48,756 bases of DNA, from the NCBI GenBank assembly GCA_035455185.1, contig DATIFQ010000472.1, positions 1-48,756 of the forward strand, written 5' to 3'. This DNA is from JAEHDI01 sp035455185. GTDB taxonomy: Bacteria; Acidobacteriota; Terriglobia; Bryobacterales; Bryobacteraceae. Numbering within the stretch: the first letter of the stretch is position 1; every line of letters starts with the position of its first letter. This document shows positions 7,176 to 15,983 of this stretch, in pieces. The notes under the pieces are model-generated. The model was not told where the DNA came from and made no database searches. It saw only the letters and a list, made by a program, of their open reading frames with translations. The translations under genes and the position numbers were made by a program.

Positions 7176-8546
7176 ATGGCAGAACAGATCAGCCTTGACC
7201 TGATTCCGGAGCGGCGGATCTTCACCGTCGGGCAGTTGAACGCCGCCATCCGGTCGCTGCTCGACAGCGAGTTTCAGGACGTCTGGGTCGCGGGCGAGAT
7301 CTCCGGCACGAAACTCGCCGCGAGCGGCCACTACTATTTCACCCTGAAGGAAGAAAGCTCCCAGCTTCGCTGCGTCTGTTTCCGGATGACCGCGCGTTTC
7401 CTGCGGTTCAAGCCGCAGGACGGCGTGGCCGTGCTTGCGCGCGGGCGGGTCGACGTCTATGAGGCGCGGGGCGAGTACCAACTGCTGGTGGAGGCGCTCG
7501 AACCGCAGGGATACGGGGCGCTCCAACTAGCGTTCGAGCAGCTCAAGAAGAAGCTCTCCGAGGAGGGACTTTTCGATGCCGGACGGAAGCGCCCGCTGCC
7601 GAAGCTGCCGAGCCGTATCGGCATCGTGACGTCACCGCGGGGCGCGGTGATACGGGACATGCTTCAGGTCCTCGGGCGGCGTTTCCCGGGACTGCACATT
7701 CGCCTTTATCCGGCGCTGGTGCAGGGGGAGGGGTCGGTTGAGGACGTGACGCGGGCGATCGACTACTTCAGCGGCTCGGGGTGGCCGGAAGTGGTGATTG
7801 TGGCACGTGGGGGCGGCTCGATTGAGGACCTCTGGACGTTCAACGAGGAAGCGGTGGCACGCGCGATCTCCCAGTGCCCGGTTCCGGTGATCTCGGCGAT
7901 CGGCCACGAGACGGACTTCACCATTGCCGACTTCGTGGCCGACCTGCGGGCGCCGACGCCATCGGCGGCGGCGGAACTGGTGATCTGCACGAAAGAGCAG
8001 CTTTTCGAGCGCGTGGAGGCGGCCCACCGGAAACTCGAACATGCCCTGCGCTACCGGCTGGCGGACGCGGGGCGGCGACTTCATCAACAGGGCATCAGCC
8101 GGGCATCCTCCGTCGTCCACCGCATGATCGGACGCTCGATGCAGCGGGTGGACGAACTGGTCTACCGGCTCCGGGATCTCATGCGGGTAAAGCTGGACCG
8201 CCAAGGCCGTGCGCGGCGCGAGCTCGATGAGAGACTCCGGAAACTGGATCTACGGCTGCGGCTCGCGGCGTGGTGGCGCCGGCTCGATCCGGCAGCGGCG
8301 GCGCTCGCCAGACACATTCATCTCGAGCTGGAGCGCCGGCAGGCGAGGCTCGATTCCCTTTCCGCGCAGTTAACGCAACTCAGCCCTTTACGCATCCTGG
8401 AGAGAGGCTACGCGATCGTGCAGGATGAGGCAGGGCGGGTGGTGAAGGACGCCGAGGCGGCGCCGCTGGGCGTCGAGGTCGGGATACGGCTTGCGAAGGG
8501 GAGGCTGCGCGCGCGAGTCACGGAATCGGTTACCGAGAAGAGCTGA
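7176..8546 (+). CDS. xseA: Exodeoxyribonuclease VII large subunit
   Basis: XseA is the catalytic subunit of exonuclease VII, which degrades single-stranded DNA into oligonucleotides. The order is typical: an OB-fold DNA-binding domain at the N-terminus ('FTVGQLNAAIRSLLD', 'VWVAGEISGTK', 'GHYYFTLKEE'), then the core nuclease domain with 'RIGIVTSPRGAVIRDML', 'VVIVARGGGSIEDLWTFNEE', 'ISAIGHETDFTIADFVAD' and 'RAPTPSAAAEL', then a coiled-coil region and the closing 'LERGYAIVQDE' element. Start choice is uncertain: ATG 7176 gives 456 residues and a normal N-terminus, but GGGAG abuts it with no spacer. GTG 7158 and TTG 7140 are in frame upstream. The small subunit xseB, often adjacent, is not downstream. 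Confidence 0.96.
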   Translation: MAEQISLDLIPERRIFTVGQLNAAIRSLLDSEFQDVWVAGEISGTKLAASGHYYFTLKEESSQLRCVCFRMTARFLRFKPQDGVAVLARGRVDVYEARGEYQLLVEALEPQGYGALQLAFEQLKKKLSEEGLFDAGRKRPLPKLPSRIGIVTSPRGAVIRDMLQVLGRRFPGLHIRLYPALVQGEGSVEDVTRAIDYFSGSGWPEVVIVARGGGSIEDLWTFNEEAVARAISQCPVPVISAIGHETDFTIADFVADLRAPTPSAAAELVICTKEQLFERVEAAHRKLEHALRYRLADAGRRLHQQGISRASSVVHRMIGRSMQRVDELVYRLRDLMRVKLDRQGRARRELDERLRKLDLRLRLAAWWRRLDPAAAALARHIHLELERRQARLDSLSAQLTQLSPLRILERGYAIVQDEAGRVVKDAEAAPLGVEVGIRLAKGRLRARVTESVTEKS

Positions 8547-8590
8547 AGGATCACGCGATCCGGTGGTAGCGGGCGCCATCGCCGCGGGCG

Positions 8591-8619
8591 TTGTCTCATC
8601 CAAGGGGCGGGCGTATAAT
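8591..8619 (+). promoter_or_regulatory. Sigma-70-type promoter for the GYD gene
   Basis: TTGTCT (8591-8596) and a perfect TATAAT (8614-8619) are separated by exactly 17 bases. A start near 8626 would give an untranslated leader of about 85 bases before the GYD start at 8714. It is the cleanest housekeeping promoter match in the window. Confidence 0.65.
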
Positions 8620-8632
8620 CAGGCTATCTTTC

Positions 8633-8661
8633 GGCAGCCATGAGGTTCGGCCACGGCTGCC
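8633..8661 (+). other. Leader hairpin upstream of the GYD gene
   Basis: GGCAGCCATG (8633-8642) can pair with CACGGCTGCC (8652-8661) with one A-C mismatch and a nine-base loop, in the transcribed leader between the promoter and the ribosome site. It does not match a riboswitch class that I recognise. Confidence 0.4.
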
Positions 8662-8713
8662 TCACACTGACTGGCCCTTATCACACAAGAAGCAAGAAGA
8701 CGGAGGTATGGCT

Positions 8714-9007
8714 ATGGCAACGTACGTCACGCTGTACAGGTGGACGGAACAGGGGATCAAGAACGTGAAGGGCTCGCCGGACCGGATTTCAGCGGCCAAG
8801 AAGGCTGTTGAGGCGCAGGGCGGCAAGCTCAACAATATCTACGTCACCATGGGCGAATACGACCTGGTCGCGATTAGCGAGTGGCCGGACGAGAAGACCG
8901 CAATCGCCTTCGCGCTGGCGATGGGCGCCCAGGGGAACGTCCGGACGACGACGATGAGGGCGCTCACGCAAAATGAGTTCGCGGAAATCGTGAAGAAGAT
9001 GCCGTAA
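8714..9007 (+). CDS. GYD-domain protein
   Basis: A 97-residue protein of the GYD family, named for a conserved Gly-Tyr-Asp; here the motif is 'MGEYDLVAISEWPD'. These are small ferredoxin-like alpha/beta dimers of unknown biochemical role, common as stand-alone genes. The second ATG (8714) is preferred over 8708 because GGAGG at 8702-8706 is seven bases from it but only one base from the first. A longer open frame begins at 8591, but it would run across the promoter and leader hairpin. The gene has its own promoter, so it is probably monocistronic. Function unknown. Confidence 0.88.
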   Translation: MATYVTLYRWTEQGIKNVKGSPDRISAAKKAVEAQGGKLNNIYVTMGEYDLVAISEWPDEKTAIAFALAMGAQGNVRTTTMRALTQNEFAEIVKKMP

Positions 9008-9067
9008 AGACGTGCGCCGGCATCCAGACCGTTTGCATGCGGGCGCGCGGGTGTGAATGATAGAGGG

Positions 9068-9907
9068 ATGGTTTCGCGGCTCTCGGTGACGGTTCTGGCG
9101 GAGAACTGGGCTTATGAACCGGGGTTGCTGGCTGAGCACGGGCTGGCGTATTTCATTGAGACGGACGGGGCTAGAATCCTGTTCGACACGGGCCAGGGGA
9201 TGGCCCTGGCGCATAACGCGAAGCAACTCGGGATCTCCCTGGAACAGTTGGACGCGATTGTCCTGAGCCACGGCCATCTCGACCACAGCGGCGGACTGGT
9301 AGAGGCGCTTCGCGCGGCGGGGCGGGCGCGTGTATTTGTCCATCCGGCGGCGTTGGGGCCGAGGTATGCGCAGCGCGACAAGCCGCCCCGCCGCAGCGCG
9401 GGAATGCCAGGCCTATGTGTCCAGGAACTCGAGAGGGTCGCGGGCAGAGTCCGATGGACCGAGTCGCCGACGGAGGTGATCCCCGGCATCTGGGTCACCG
9501 GGGAGATACCGAGACGGACCTCCTTTGAGAACACGAGCAGGGAGTTTTATCGGGATGCTGAGTGTCTCGATCCGGATCCCATTCCGGACGATCAGGCGCT
9601 CGTGATCGACACGGCCACCGGACCGGTCATCCTGCTGGGTTGCGCGCACGCCGGTGTTGTAAACACCCTCGCCTACGTGGGCCACCTAAGCGGCCAGAGC
9701 CGGATCCGGGCGGTCGCCGGGGGCTTTCATCTGATGCGCGCCGGGCGGGAACGGATTGACGATACATGCGATGCGCTGGAGCAATTTCGCGTGGAGACGA
9801 TCGCCGCAGGCCACTGCACCGGATGGCGGGCGATCGCACAGCTTCATCGGAGTCTTGGCGACTGTGTGATTCCCTGCTGTGCCGGGACAACACTGACGCT
9901 CGGGTAG
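9068..9907 (+). CDS. MBL-fold metallo-hydrolase
   Basis: A metallo-beta-lactamase-fold enzyme with the dinuclear-zinc motif 'LSHGHLDHSGG' (HxHxDH) around residues 60-70. 'LLGCAHAGVVNTL' and 'AGGFHLM' supply the later metal ligands, followed by a terminal 'GHCTGWRAI' segment. The N-terminal 'LLAEHGLAYFIET' and this last motif resemble the subgroup annotated as dihydropterin-ribofuranosyl-aminobenzene-5'-phosphate synthase-like, so a phosphodiester or phosphate substrate is possible. No signal peptide is seen. I use ATG 9068; a GTG at 9053 would add five residues, and neither has a well-spaced ribosome site. It stands alone, convergent with guaB. Substrate unproven. Confidence 0.85.
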   Translation: MVSRLSVTVLAENWAYEPGLLAEHGLAYFIETDGARILFDTGQGMALAHNAKQLGISLEQLDAIVLSHGHLDHSGGLVEALRAAGRARVFVHPAALGPRYAQRDKPPRRSAGMPGLCVQELERVAGRVRWTESPTEVIPGIWVTGEIPRRTSFENTSREFYRDAECLDPDPIPDDQALVIDTATGPVILLGCAHAGVVNTLAYVGHLSGQSRIRAVAGGFHLMRAGRERIDDTCDALEQFRVETIAAGHCTGWRAIAQLHRSLGDCVIPCCAGTTLTLG

Positions 9908-9931
9908 CGGCTCCCGCAAGGAGCGGACGAG

Positions 9932-11410
9932 CTACTCAAGCCGGTAGTTGGGGGCTTCCTTGGTGATGATGACGTCGTGGACGTGACTCTCCCTGAGTCC
10001 GGCCACTGTCACGCGCAAGAACCGTGCCCTTTCCTGGAGTTCGGCGATGTTGGCGCAGCCGCAATAGCCCATGCCGGCCTTGAGGCCGCCGACCAACTGG
10101 TAGACCATCTCCGCGATGGGGCCTTTGTACGGCACTCGGCCCTCGATCCCCTCGGGCACCAGCTTTCCTGACGCGTCCTGGGCATAGCGATCGGAACTGC
10201 CTTGCACCATGGCGCCCATGGAGCCCATACCGCGATAGCTTTTGAAGGTACGGCCCTGGTAAAGGATCGTCTCTCCTGGACTCTCGTCGGTCCCGGCGAG
10301 CAGGCTGCCGATCATCACCGCGTCAGCGCCCGCGGCAATGGCCTTGGTAATATCGCCCGAGAATTTGATGCCGCCGTCCGAGATGACGGGCACGCCGGTG
10401 CCACGGCTGGCGCGGGAGGCTTCCGCGATGGCGGTGATCTGGGGAACGCCTGAGCCGCTCACGACGCGGGTAGTGCAAATGGAACCGGGTCCGACGCCGA
10501 CCTTCACGCCGTCCACGCCGAGGGAGATCAGCTCGCGCGCGCCATCGTAAGTGGCGACGTTGCCGGCGATCAGCTCCGTATCCGGCAGCGCCCGCTTGAC
10601 CGCGACAATTGCCTCCATAACCCTTTCGCTGTGACCATGGGCCGTGTCGATGGCGAGCACGTCGACCTTGCGGGCGATGAGCTCCTTGGCGCGCTCGATG
10701 AAGTCCCCGCCGGCTCCGATGGCAGCGCCGACACGGAGGCGTCCCTGCTCATCCTTGGCGGCATTGGGGTACTTCAGCTTCTTCTGGATGTCCTTGACGG
10801 TGATGAGGCCCTTGAGGTAGTAATGCTCGTCGACGACGAGGAGTTTCTCGACGCGGTGCCGATGCAGGATCTTTTCGGCTTCTTCGAGCGTCGTGCCGAC
10901 GGGCACGGTGACGAGATTCTCTTTGGTCATCACCTCGGAGATCGGCAAGTCGAAGCGGGTCTCGAAGCGCAAATCGCGGTTCGTGAGGATGCCGACGAGC
11001 TTCCCTTCCTTGGTAATCGGCACTCCGGAGATTCGGAAGCGCTTCATAACTTCGAGCGCCTCGAAGATCCGATTGTCCGGCGACATGGTGACGGGATCGA
11101 CGATCATGCCGCTCTCACTCCGCTTCACGCGGTCGACTTCTTCCGCCTGGCGCTCGACCGGCATGTTCCGATGGATAATCCCGAGGCCCCCCTGCTGAGC
11201 CAAGGCAATGGCCATGTGGGATTCGGTCACGGTATCCATCGCCGAGCTGATGACGGGGATGTTCAGAGCGATCTTGCGAGTCAGCCAGGTCCGGGTATCC
11301 GCCTGCGCTGGCAACACGGCGCTGCGGGCCGGGACAAGAAGCACATCGTCGAAGGTCAGGCCTTCAGGGACGCCGTCAGAGATCATAGGTTTTCGGTGAT
11401 ACTCAATCAT
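9932..11410 (-). CDS. guaB: Inosine-5'-monophosphate dehydrogenase
   Basis: IMPDH oxidises IMP to XMP with NAD, the committed step of guanine nucleotide synthesis, in the cytosol. The protein has the full 492-residue architecture: barrel start 'GLTFDDVLLVPARSAVLP', then two CBS domains at roughly residues 100-210 ('MIVDPVTMSPDNRIFEALEVM', 'VMTKENLVTVPVGTTLEEAE'), which set allosteric nucleotide control. The catalytic loop 'GPGSICTTRVVSG' (Cys312 in this numbering), 'DGGIKFSGDITKAIAAGAD' and the flap near 'YRGMGSMGAM' follow. An ATG eight codons in (11386) is an equally good start; neither has a clear ribosome site. Downstream of a RidA gene on the same strand with a 102-base gap in which I see no feature. 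Confidence 0.97.
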   Translation of the reverse strand: MIEYHRKPMISDGVPEGLTFDDVLLVPARSAVLPAQADTRTWLTRKIALNIPVISSAMDTVTESHMAIALAQQGGLGIIHRNMPVERQAEEVDRVKRSESGMIVDPVTMSPDNRIFEALEVMKRFRISGVPITKEGKLVGILTNRDLRFETRFDLPISEVMTKENLVTVPVGTTLEEAEKILHRHRVEKLLVVDEHYYLKGLITVKDIQKKLKYPNAAKDEQGRLRVGAAIGAGGDFIERAKELIARKVDVLAIDTAHGHSERVMEAIVAVKRALPDTELIAGNVATYDGARELISLGVDGVKVGVGPGSICTTRVVSGSGVPQITAIAEASRASRGTGVPVISDGGIKFSGDITKAIAAGADAVMIGSLLAGTDESPGETILYQGRTFKSYRGMGSMGAMVQGSSDRYAQDASGKLVPEGIEGRVPYKGPIAEMVYQLVGGLKAGMGYCGCANIAELQERARFLRVTVAGLRESHVHDVIITKEAPNYRLE

Positions 11411-11512
11411 ACGAGAGGGCAGAGGATGGGCGCAAATTCTGATCCCATGGCGCCGAACGGAGCCTCCGACAAAAATGCGCGGGGAGAACTTGGGGCTGGG
11501 ACTTGGGAGCCG

Positions 11513-12019
11513 TCAGCGTTCTCGGGAAGGGGTATCCGCCTTGCGGAAAATGGCGATGGCCTCGATTTCGACCAGCAACTCGGGCCGGCAGAGCTTCGCC
11601 TGGATTCCCGTGGAAGCGGGGAGGGGGTCAAGTCCCTGCGCCGCATAGAACGCCGTGCGTTCCTCGTTGAATTCCTTGTAGTCGCGGTCGATATCCCGGA
11701 GGTAACAGGTAGTCCTGACGATGTCCTTCCAGGTGGCGCCTTCGCTCGAAAGCAGGGCGGTGATGTTCTCGAACGTTCGGCGGCATTGGGCGCGAAAATC
11801 GCCGGTGTGCGCGGTCTCGCCGTTCTCGTCGACGCTTGCGGTGCCGGAGATGAACAGAATCGCGATGCCGTTCAAGTCGATCCGGATCCCGCGCGAAAAC
11901 GAACTGGGCCGCGCATAGTGGAAGGCCTCGTTGAGAAGCTCGGGAGCACTGATCGGCTTTTTGTTTATGGTGATGTGAGAGGCGCCTGCCAGCTCATTCA
12001 CGGCGTCCTGTAAAATCAT
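11513..12019 (-). CDS. RidA-family (YjgF/UK114) protein
   Basis: The RidA superfamily includes reactive enamine/imine deaminases and related trimeric proteins that clear by-products of PLP enzymes. Evidence: 'FISGTASVDENGET' for the core strand and turn, 'RTFENITALLSSEGATWKDIVRTTCYLRDI' for the central helix and strand, and 'KLCRPELLVEIEAIAIF' at the end, the place of the family's conserved Arg and Glu. At 168 residues it is longer than the usual 120-130 through an N-terminal extension. The start at 12019 is chosen because GGAGG lies seven bases upstream; the longer frame to 12067 has no such site. It lies 117 bases after the cytochrome operon on the same strand, so read-through is possible but not shown. 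Confidence 0.87.
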   Translation of the reverse strand: MILQDAVNELAGASHITINKKPISAPELLNEAFHYARPSSFSRGIRIDLNGIAILFISGTASVDENGETAHTGDFRAQCRRTFENITALLSSEGATWKDIVRTTCYLRDIDRDYKEFNEERTAFYAAQGLDPLPASTGIQAKLCRPELLVEIEAIAIFRKADTPSRER

Positions 12020-12136
12020 TCCCTGACCTCCAAAGTCACAGGGCTCCCCCCGGGGGCGCCCTCCCATAATCGTCGCGAGAAACCTTCTCCTAATATAAGC
12101 TGAATCGATCCGAAAAGGGAAACGGGGCCGCGGGAC

Positions 12137-13348
12137 TCAGTCCCCGAGCGGCGCAATCCCTCCGCCGCGAATTACACCGAGCCGGACCGGACGGGCGTTC
12201 CGGCCGAGCGGGTCCCAGTCGATGGTACCAGACGCGCCTCGCCAGGGAGACAGATCCTCGACAGCGTCCCGGATGCGGACCCGGTTAAGGCCAGACTTCC
12301 GAATGGCTGCAATGAGGAGGGAAGCGGCGTCATAGGCGGCCGTGGCGGCGTAGTCGGGTTCGAAACCGTAGAGCGGCTGGAATTTCTCTATGAATGCGGC
12401 GGTCAAGGGGGACGTTTCGACCGTGACGGGAACGATGACGCCCTCCGCGGCCGTGCCGGCCTCCGCCAGGAAGGCGCGCCGGCAGGCCGAGGGTCCGGCG
12501 AGCAGTACCAGACCAGGGTCCCGGCGGCGGAGGTCGCGGATGAGCCGGGCGCTGTCACGGGCACCGGCAAGGACGACAACCGCGCGGGCTCCCGAGGCGA
12601 CCGCCTGGGACGCCAGCCCGGATGTCTGCTCTGTGCCGGCCGGGAACTCCAGTTGCTGTTTCACCGTGACGCGGCGGGCCGAGAGGAACGACTTGAATTC
12701 GGACGTCAAAGCGCGGGAGTCGTGATCGGTGGCGGTCAACAGGAGGAAGGAACTGCCGGCGCGGTCGAGCAGGGTACCTCCGAGAGCGGCAGCGATGGGA
12801 CGGTCGCCGGGTAGACACGAGAACATCCAAGGGACATTGGCCTGGTTGACGGTCTCGTCGGTGCTGCCAGGATCGATCTGCGTGAGGTGGGCCTTGGCGA
12901 CGATAGTCTCGGCGAGGTGTGTGGACGCTCCGTCGATCGAGCCTATAATCGCCCATGCCCGCTCGAGATAAGCGACGCGTGTGAGCTTCGCGGCTCCGTC
13001 AGCCCATGGATTCTCAGCCCAGACCGGAGACAGACGGAACGGCAGTCCCTTGTAACCGCCGGAGGCGTTCGCCTCGTCAATGGCGAGGTTTGTTCCGAGC
13101 CACGCGGGGCCACCATCGGGATGACCTGGATCCGATGGACCGAAGTAACCGAGGACGACGGCGTGCAGGCTCTTCAGGTCAGGCTCGGGGTCGTCACGCC
13201 CGGCGCCGAAATAGCCGCGGTGGTGCTTGCGGGCGTCTTTGTACGGTTCGCGATCGGGCGACGGCTTCCGCGGTTCCTGACCGACGCACGGCTGCAGGAT
13301 CAAGACGGCAGCCGCTAAGAGGATCAGGCCAGCGGTGTAGCCTCTCAT
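12137..13348 (-). CDS. Orphan branched-chain-amino-acid-type substrate-binding protein (second of pair)
   Basis: A 403-residue periplasmic binding protein of the Peripla_BP_6 (LivK-like) fold. A signal peptide covers about residues 1-23 ('GLILLAAAVLILQPCVGQ'). The first lobe contains 'GPAWLGTNLAIDEANASGGYKGLPF' and the hinge-side 'AWAIIGSIDGASTHLAETIVAKA'; the second lobe has 'LSARRVTVKQQLEFPAG', 'AVVVLAGARDSARLIRDLRRRD' and 'YGFEPDYAATAAYDAASLLIAAI'. It is the last gene of the six-gene operon and overlaps the preceding binding protein by four bases (ATGA). No permease or ATPase gene is nearby. It is clearly homologous to its neighbour but much diverged, and shorter at the front. The ligand cannot be deduced. 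Confidence 0.85.
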   Translation of the reverse strand: MRGYTAGLILLAAAVLILQPCVGQEPRKPSPDREPYKDARKHHRGYFGAGRDDPEPDLKSLHAVVLGYFGPSDPGHPDGGPAWLGTNLAIDEANASGGYKGLPFRLSPVWAENPWADGAAKLTRVAYLERAWAIIGSIDGASTHLAETIVAKAHLTQIDPGSTDETVNQANVPWMFSCLPGDRPIAAALGGTLLDRAGSSFLLLTATDHDSRALTSEFKSFLSARRVTVKQQLEFPAGTEQTSGLASQAVASGARAVVVLAGARDSARLIRDLRRRDPGLVLLAGPSACRRAFLAEAGTAAEGVIVPVTVETSPLTAAFIEKFQPLYGFEPDYAATAAYDAASLLIAAIRKSGLNRVRIRDAVEDLSPWRGASGTIDWDPLGRNARPVRLGVIRGGGIAPLGD

Positions 13349-14817
13349 TTCAATTGAGAGGTCTCAGCGAACCGAGTGACCCGGTCACGCTTCGGAACAT
13401 AGCCGCGAGGGATCTGAAGGTCCTCGCGGGAGTGATACTTCCACTTGCCATTCTCGCGTCTGGCGAGGAACACCTCGCCCAAGTCATCGAGTGCGGCGCT
13501 GAACGGGATATCGCCGGTGACGCCGGGCCACGGCTTCGGACGATAGGCGAGCAGATCTCGAATTTTCGCGCGGTTCAGGCCCGCCAACTGGGTGGCCCAG
13601 ATGAGCATGTTCATGCCGTCATACGCGTGGGCGGCGTAGGTTTCGGGCTCCTGGCCGTAGCGCGCGCGGAAGTCCTGCCGGAACTCGTCGAACTTCGGAT
13701 CTTTCCGCTCGGGATTCCACGGGAAACCGCAGATGACTCCTTCGGCATTTTTGCCGGCCAGGGTCACGAATTCGTCCGAAACGGTGCGATCGCTGGCGAA
13801 AAAGGGCTGTTTCATGCCCATTTTGCGCATCTGGTTCAGGATGAGAGCGCCCTCGCGGGCATCACCCCAGTGGACGACAGCGTCAAGATTAGAGGCTTTG
13901 AGCCGCTCCAATTGGAGGCTGAAGTCGTCGGCCCCCACGCGGTAGGCCATCTCGATGACGACCGGGTGGCCGAGGCGGAAGGCGCTGTCGCGGATCTCAC
14001 GAACGCCGAAGCGGCCATAACGGTTACTGCTGCGAATGATCCCGATCCGCTTGAGGCCCATCTTGCGGCTGATATAGTCCATCAGCAGGTAGGATTGCTG
14101 GCGGTCGTCGCCGATGCAGCGCATGACCCAGGGGATGTTCGTCTCGATAAACGTGGGGTCGGTGTCGCCCGAGTTCATCATGACGAGCTCGGCCTTCAGG
14201 GCGACGCGGATGGCGATGTGGCTGTTGGCGCCATCGATCGTGCCAATTATCGCCCAGACGTTATCTTTGTACGCCATCTTGACGATCTCGTTGCCGGAGG
14301 AGCCCCAGAGACCGTTGTCGTTGGCGATGACGAGTTCGAAAGGGATCTTGCGTTTCAGGTAACCGCCACGTGCGTTGGCCTGCTCGATTGCCAGCCGCGC
14401 GCCCTCGAGCATCTTGACGCCGAGGGCTTCCTCGTGGCTCTTGCCGCCGGTTGCGACCGAAACGGTGGACATGATGGGACCGATGAAGCCGATCTTGACG
14501 GACTTGAGATCCGGCGGCTCGACGATTCCGCGCCCGGCGCCGGTGTACTCGATCTGAAGCAGAAAGTGTTCTTTGTAAGGCTTGACGCCGCGAAACGGCT
14601 CGAGGTCCTGGGGCGTCTGGGCGTAGTTCTGGTCTTTCTTGAGATTCAGGTCCGGCAACGAGTACGCTCCGGCCGACTCAATGCGCTGGAGAACGGCCAG
14701 CGTGTCCGGGTCAGTAAGTTCGGCGTTCCACATCGCGTCGATCAACTTACGATCGGCGGCAGCCAGCGATCCAGCAAGGGTGAACAGAACCAGCCCGGAA
14801 AACAGGCGGGATCTCAT
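13345..14817 (-). CDS. Orphan branched-chain-amino-acid-type substrate-binding protein (first of pair)
   Basis: A 490-residue LivK-like (Peripla_BP_6) binding protein with a signal peptide ('LFSGLVLFTLAGSLAAA'). About 90 residues before the binding fold contain an acidic, unassigned segment. The fold starts at 'VKIGFIGPIMS' and includes 'GVKMLEGARLAIEQANARGGY', 'VWAIIGTIDGANSHIAIRVALKA', 'GLKRIGIIRSSNRYGRFGVREIRD' and 'YAAHAYDGMNMLIWATQLAG'. 'IIG.IDGA.SH/TH' is shared with the downstream paralogue, indicating duplication. It overlaps the genes on both sides by four bases. With no transporter subunits in the operon, a sensory or extracellular ligand-binding role is as likely as uptake. Confidence 0.86.
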   Translation of the reverse strand: MRSRLFSGLVLFTLAGSLAAADRKLIDAMWNAELTDPDTLAVLQRIESAGAYSLPDLNLKKDQNYAQTPQDLEPFRGVKPYKEHFLLQIEYTGAGRGIVEPPDLKSVKIGFIGPIMSTVSVATGGKSHEEALGVKMLEGARLAIEQANARGGYLKRKIPFELVIANDNGLWGSSGNEIVKMAYKDNVWAIIGTIDGANSHIAIRVALKAELVMMNSGDTDPTFIETNIPWVMRCIGDDRQQSYLLMDYISRKMGLKRIGIIRSSNRYGRFGVREIRDSAFRLGHPVVIEMAYRVGADDFSLQLERLKASNLDAVVHWGDAREGALILNQMRKMGMKQPFFASDRTVSDEFVTLAGKNAEGVICGFPWNPERKDPKFDEFRQDFRARYGQEPETYAAHAYDGMNMLIWATQLAGLNRAKIRDLLAYRPKPWPGVTGDIPFSAALDDLGEVFLARRENGKWKYHSREDLQIPRGYVPKRDRVTRFAETSQLK

Positions 14818-15974
14818 TTCGCACCTCCTTTGGTCTGCGCGACCTGCGCAGGGCTCTCTCCCAGTCCGGGATAATAACCCTCGCCGATGCCCAATCCGAG
14901 GCCCTTAGACGTGCCGACCCACACGTCGTTGCCATCGAAATCGACTGAAATGATGAAGTTGTGCGGCACCCCCACCTCCAGGTCGATCTCCTTGAGAACG
15001 GTCTTGTCGCGGGTGATGAGCGCTTTCCCGCGGAGCGTCTTTGGATCGCGGGTATAGGCCACCCAGGTGTTGGTTTCGAAATCCATGATGGCACCGAGGC
15101 CCTTGTCGGTACAATACCAGGCCTCAATCGCACTTCGCGCTTTCATGTTGTTTTCGAAATCACTCGGTAGTCCGGAATCCTGGTTGTAGAAGACCCGCCA
15201 TTTCCGGCCGTCGTAGCGCGAGGCGCCAAAATAGCTCGAAACCCAAAGAATCTTATCCACATAGCTGACGCCGGTGGTGATGACATGGGCGATACCGTCG
15301 TCGCGGTAGAGATCGATCTCCATTTCGCCGTCGGGGTCGAGGTAATCCTTCCAGCGCCCGGTGGCGATGTCGTATTCAAGCACTCCGCTGCCCCACACGC
15401 CCAGGTAGACCTTGCCGTCCCTATAGTCGACAGCGTAGTTCCAGATCTCTTCCATCGGTGCGTTCTTCTCCGTAAAGATCGACCACTCACCAGTGCGGGT
15501 GTTCAAGCGGCTTGCGCCGGCGGTGGTGGCGGCCCAGACGTTGTCATTCTCGACCGTGACCGCGTAAACCACATCATTGACGAGGCCGGAGTTAAGCTGA
15601 TGCCAGTGATCGAAACGTCCGCCGCTGAAGCGCGCGAGACCACCGCCGAATAGCGCCAGCCAGACATCGCCGGTTTTGGGATCGACATCGATGCCGGTGA
15701 CTACTTTCCACGGGAGGCCGTCTTTTTCCTTCCAACTTTTGATCTTGCCCGTGCGCTTATCGAGCATCGCGAGGCCATCTTCGGTGCCGATCCAGACGCG
15801 AGGCCCGTCAGCGTGAACGGCGAAGATATGATCGTTCGGCAGGCCGTCTTTGACCGTGAACTGCTTCCACTTCGTGTAGACGTAAGGGAGCTTCGCCGGC
15901 GCCGTGGAGGCAGGCTCCGAGGCCAGCACCGTGCCCGTGGCCAACAGTCCCAGGATTGCGATTCTCGTTCGCAT
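14814..15974 (-). CDS. Secreted regulator-type (Reg_prop) beta-propeller protein
   Basis: A 386-residue exported protein with a signal peptide at residues 1-18 ('IAILGLLATGTVLA'). It consists of about seven short propeller blades of the kind found in the sensor half of hybrid two-component kinases: 'VWIGTEDGLAMLDKRTGKI', 'VWLALFGGGLARFSGG', 'VWAATTAGASRLNTRTGEW', 'VYLGVWGSGVLEYDIATGRW', 'LWVSSYFGASRYDGRKW', then two weaker blades ending 'VWVGTSKGLGLG'. Unlike the kinases there is no Y_Y_Y domain, membrane segment or histidine kinase, so it is a free propeller. It overlaps the next gene by four bases and lies nine bases after the decaheme gene. A scaffold or ligand-binding role in the cytochrome complex is an inference. 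Confidence 0.82.
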   Translation of the reverse strand: MRTRIAILGLLATGTVLASEPASTAPAKLPYVYTKWKQFTVKDGLPNDHIFAVHADGPRVWIGTEDGLAMLDKRTGKIKSWKEKDGLPWKVVTGIDVDPKTGDVWLALFGGGLARFSGGRFDHWHQLNSGLVNDVVYAVTVENDNVWAATTAGASRLNTRTGEWSIFTEKNAPMEEIWNYAVDYRDGKVYLGVWGSGVLEYDIATGRWKDYLDPDGEMEIDLYRDDGIAHVITTGVSYVDKILWVSSYFGASRYDGRKWRVFYNQDSGLPSDFENNMKARSAIEAWYCTDKGLGAIMDFETNTWVAYTRDPKTLRGKALITRDKTVLKEIDLEVGVPHNFIISVDFDGNDVWVGTSKGLGLGIGEGYYPGLGESPAQVAQTKGGAK

Positions 15975-15983
15975 GTGGCCCTC

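Noticed and set aside
10631..12013. 460-residue plus-strand open frame
   Set aside because: Antisense to guaB and the RidA gene, both unmistakable.
13006..14874. 622-residue plus-strand open frame opposite the binding-protein genes
   Set aside because: It lies antisense to two clearly homologous binding proteins, shows no domain and has the Val/Asp/Gly-rich composition typical of high-GC antisense frames.
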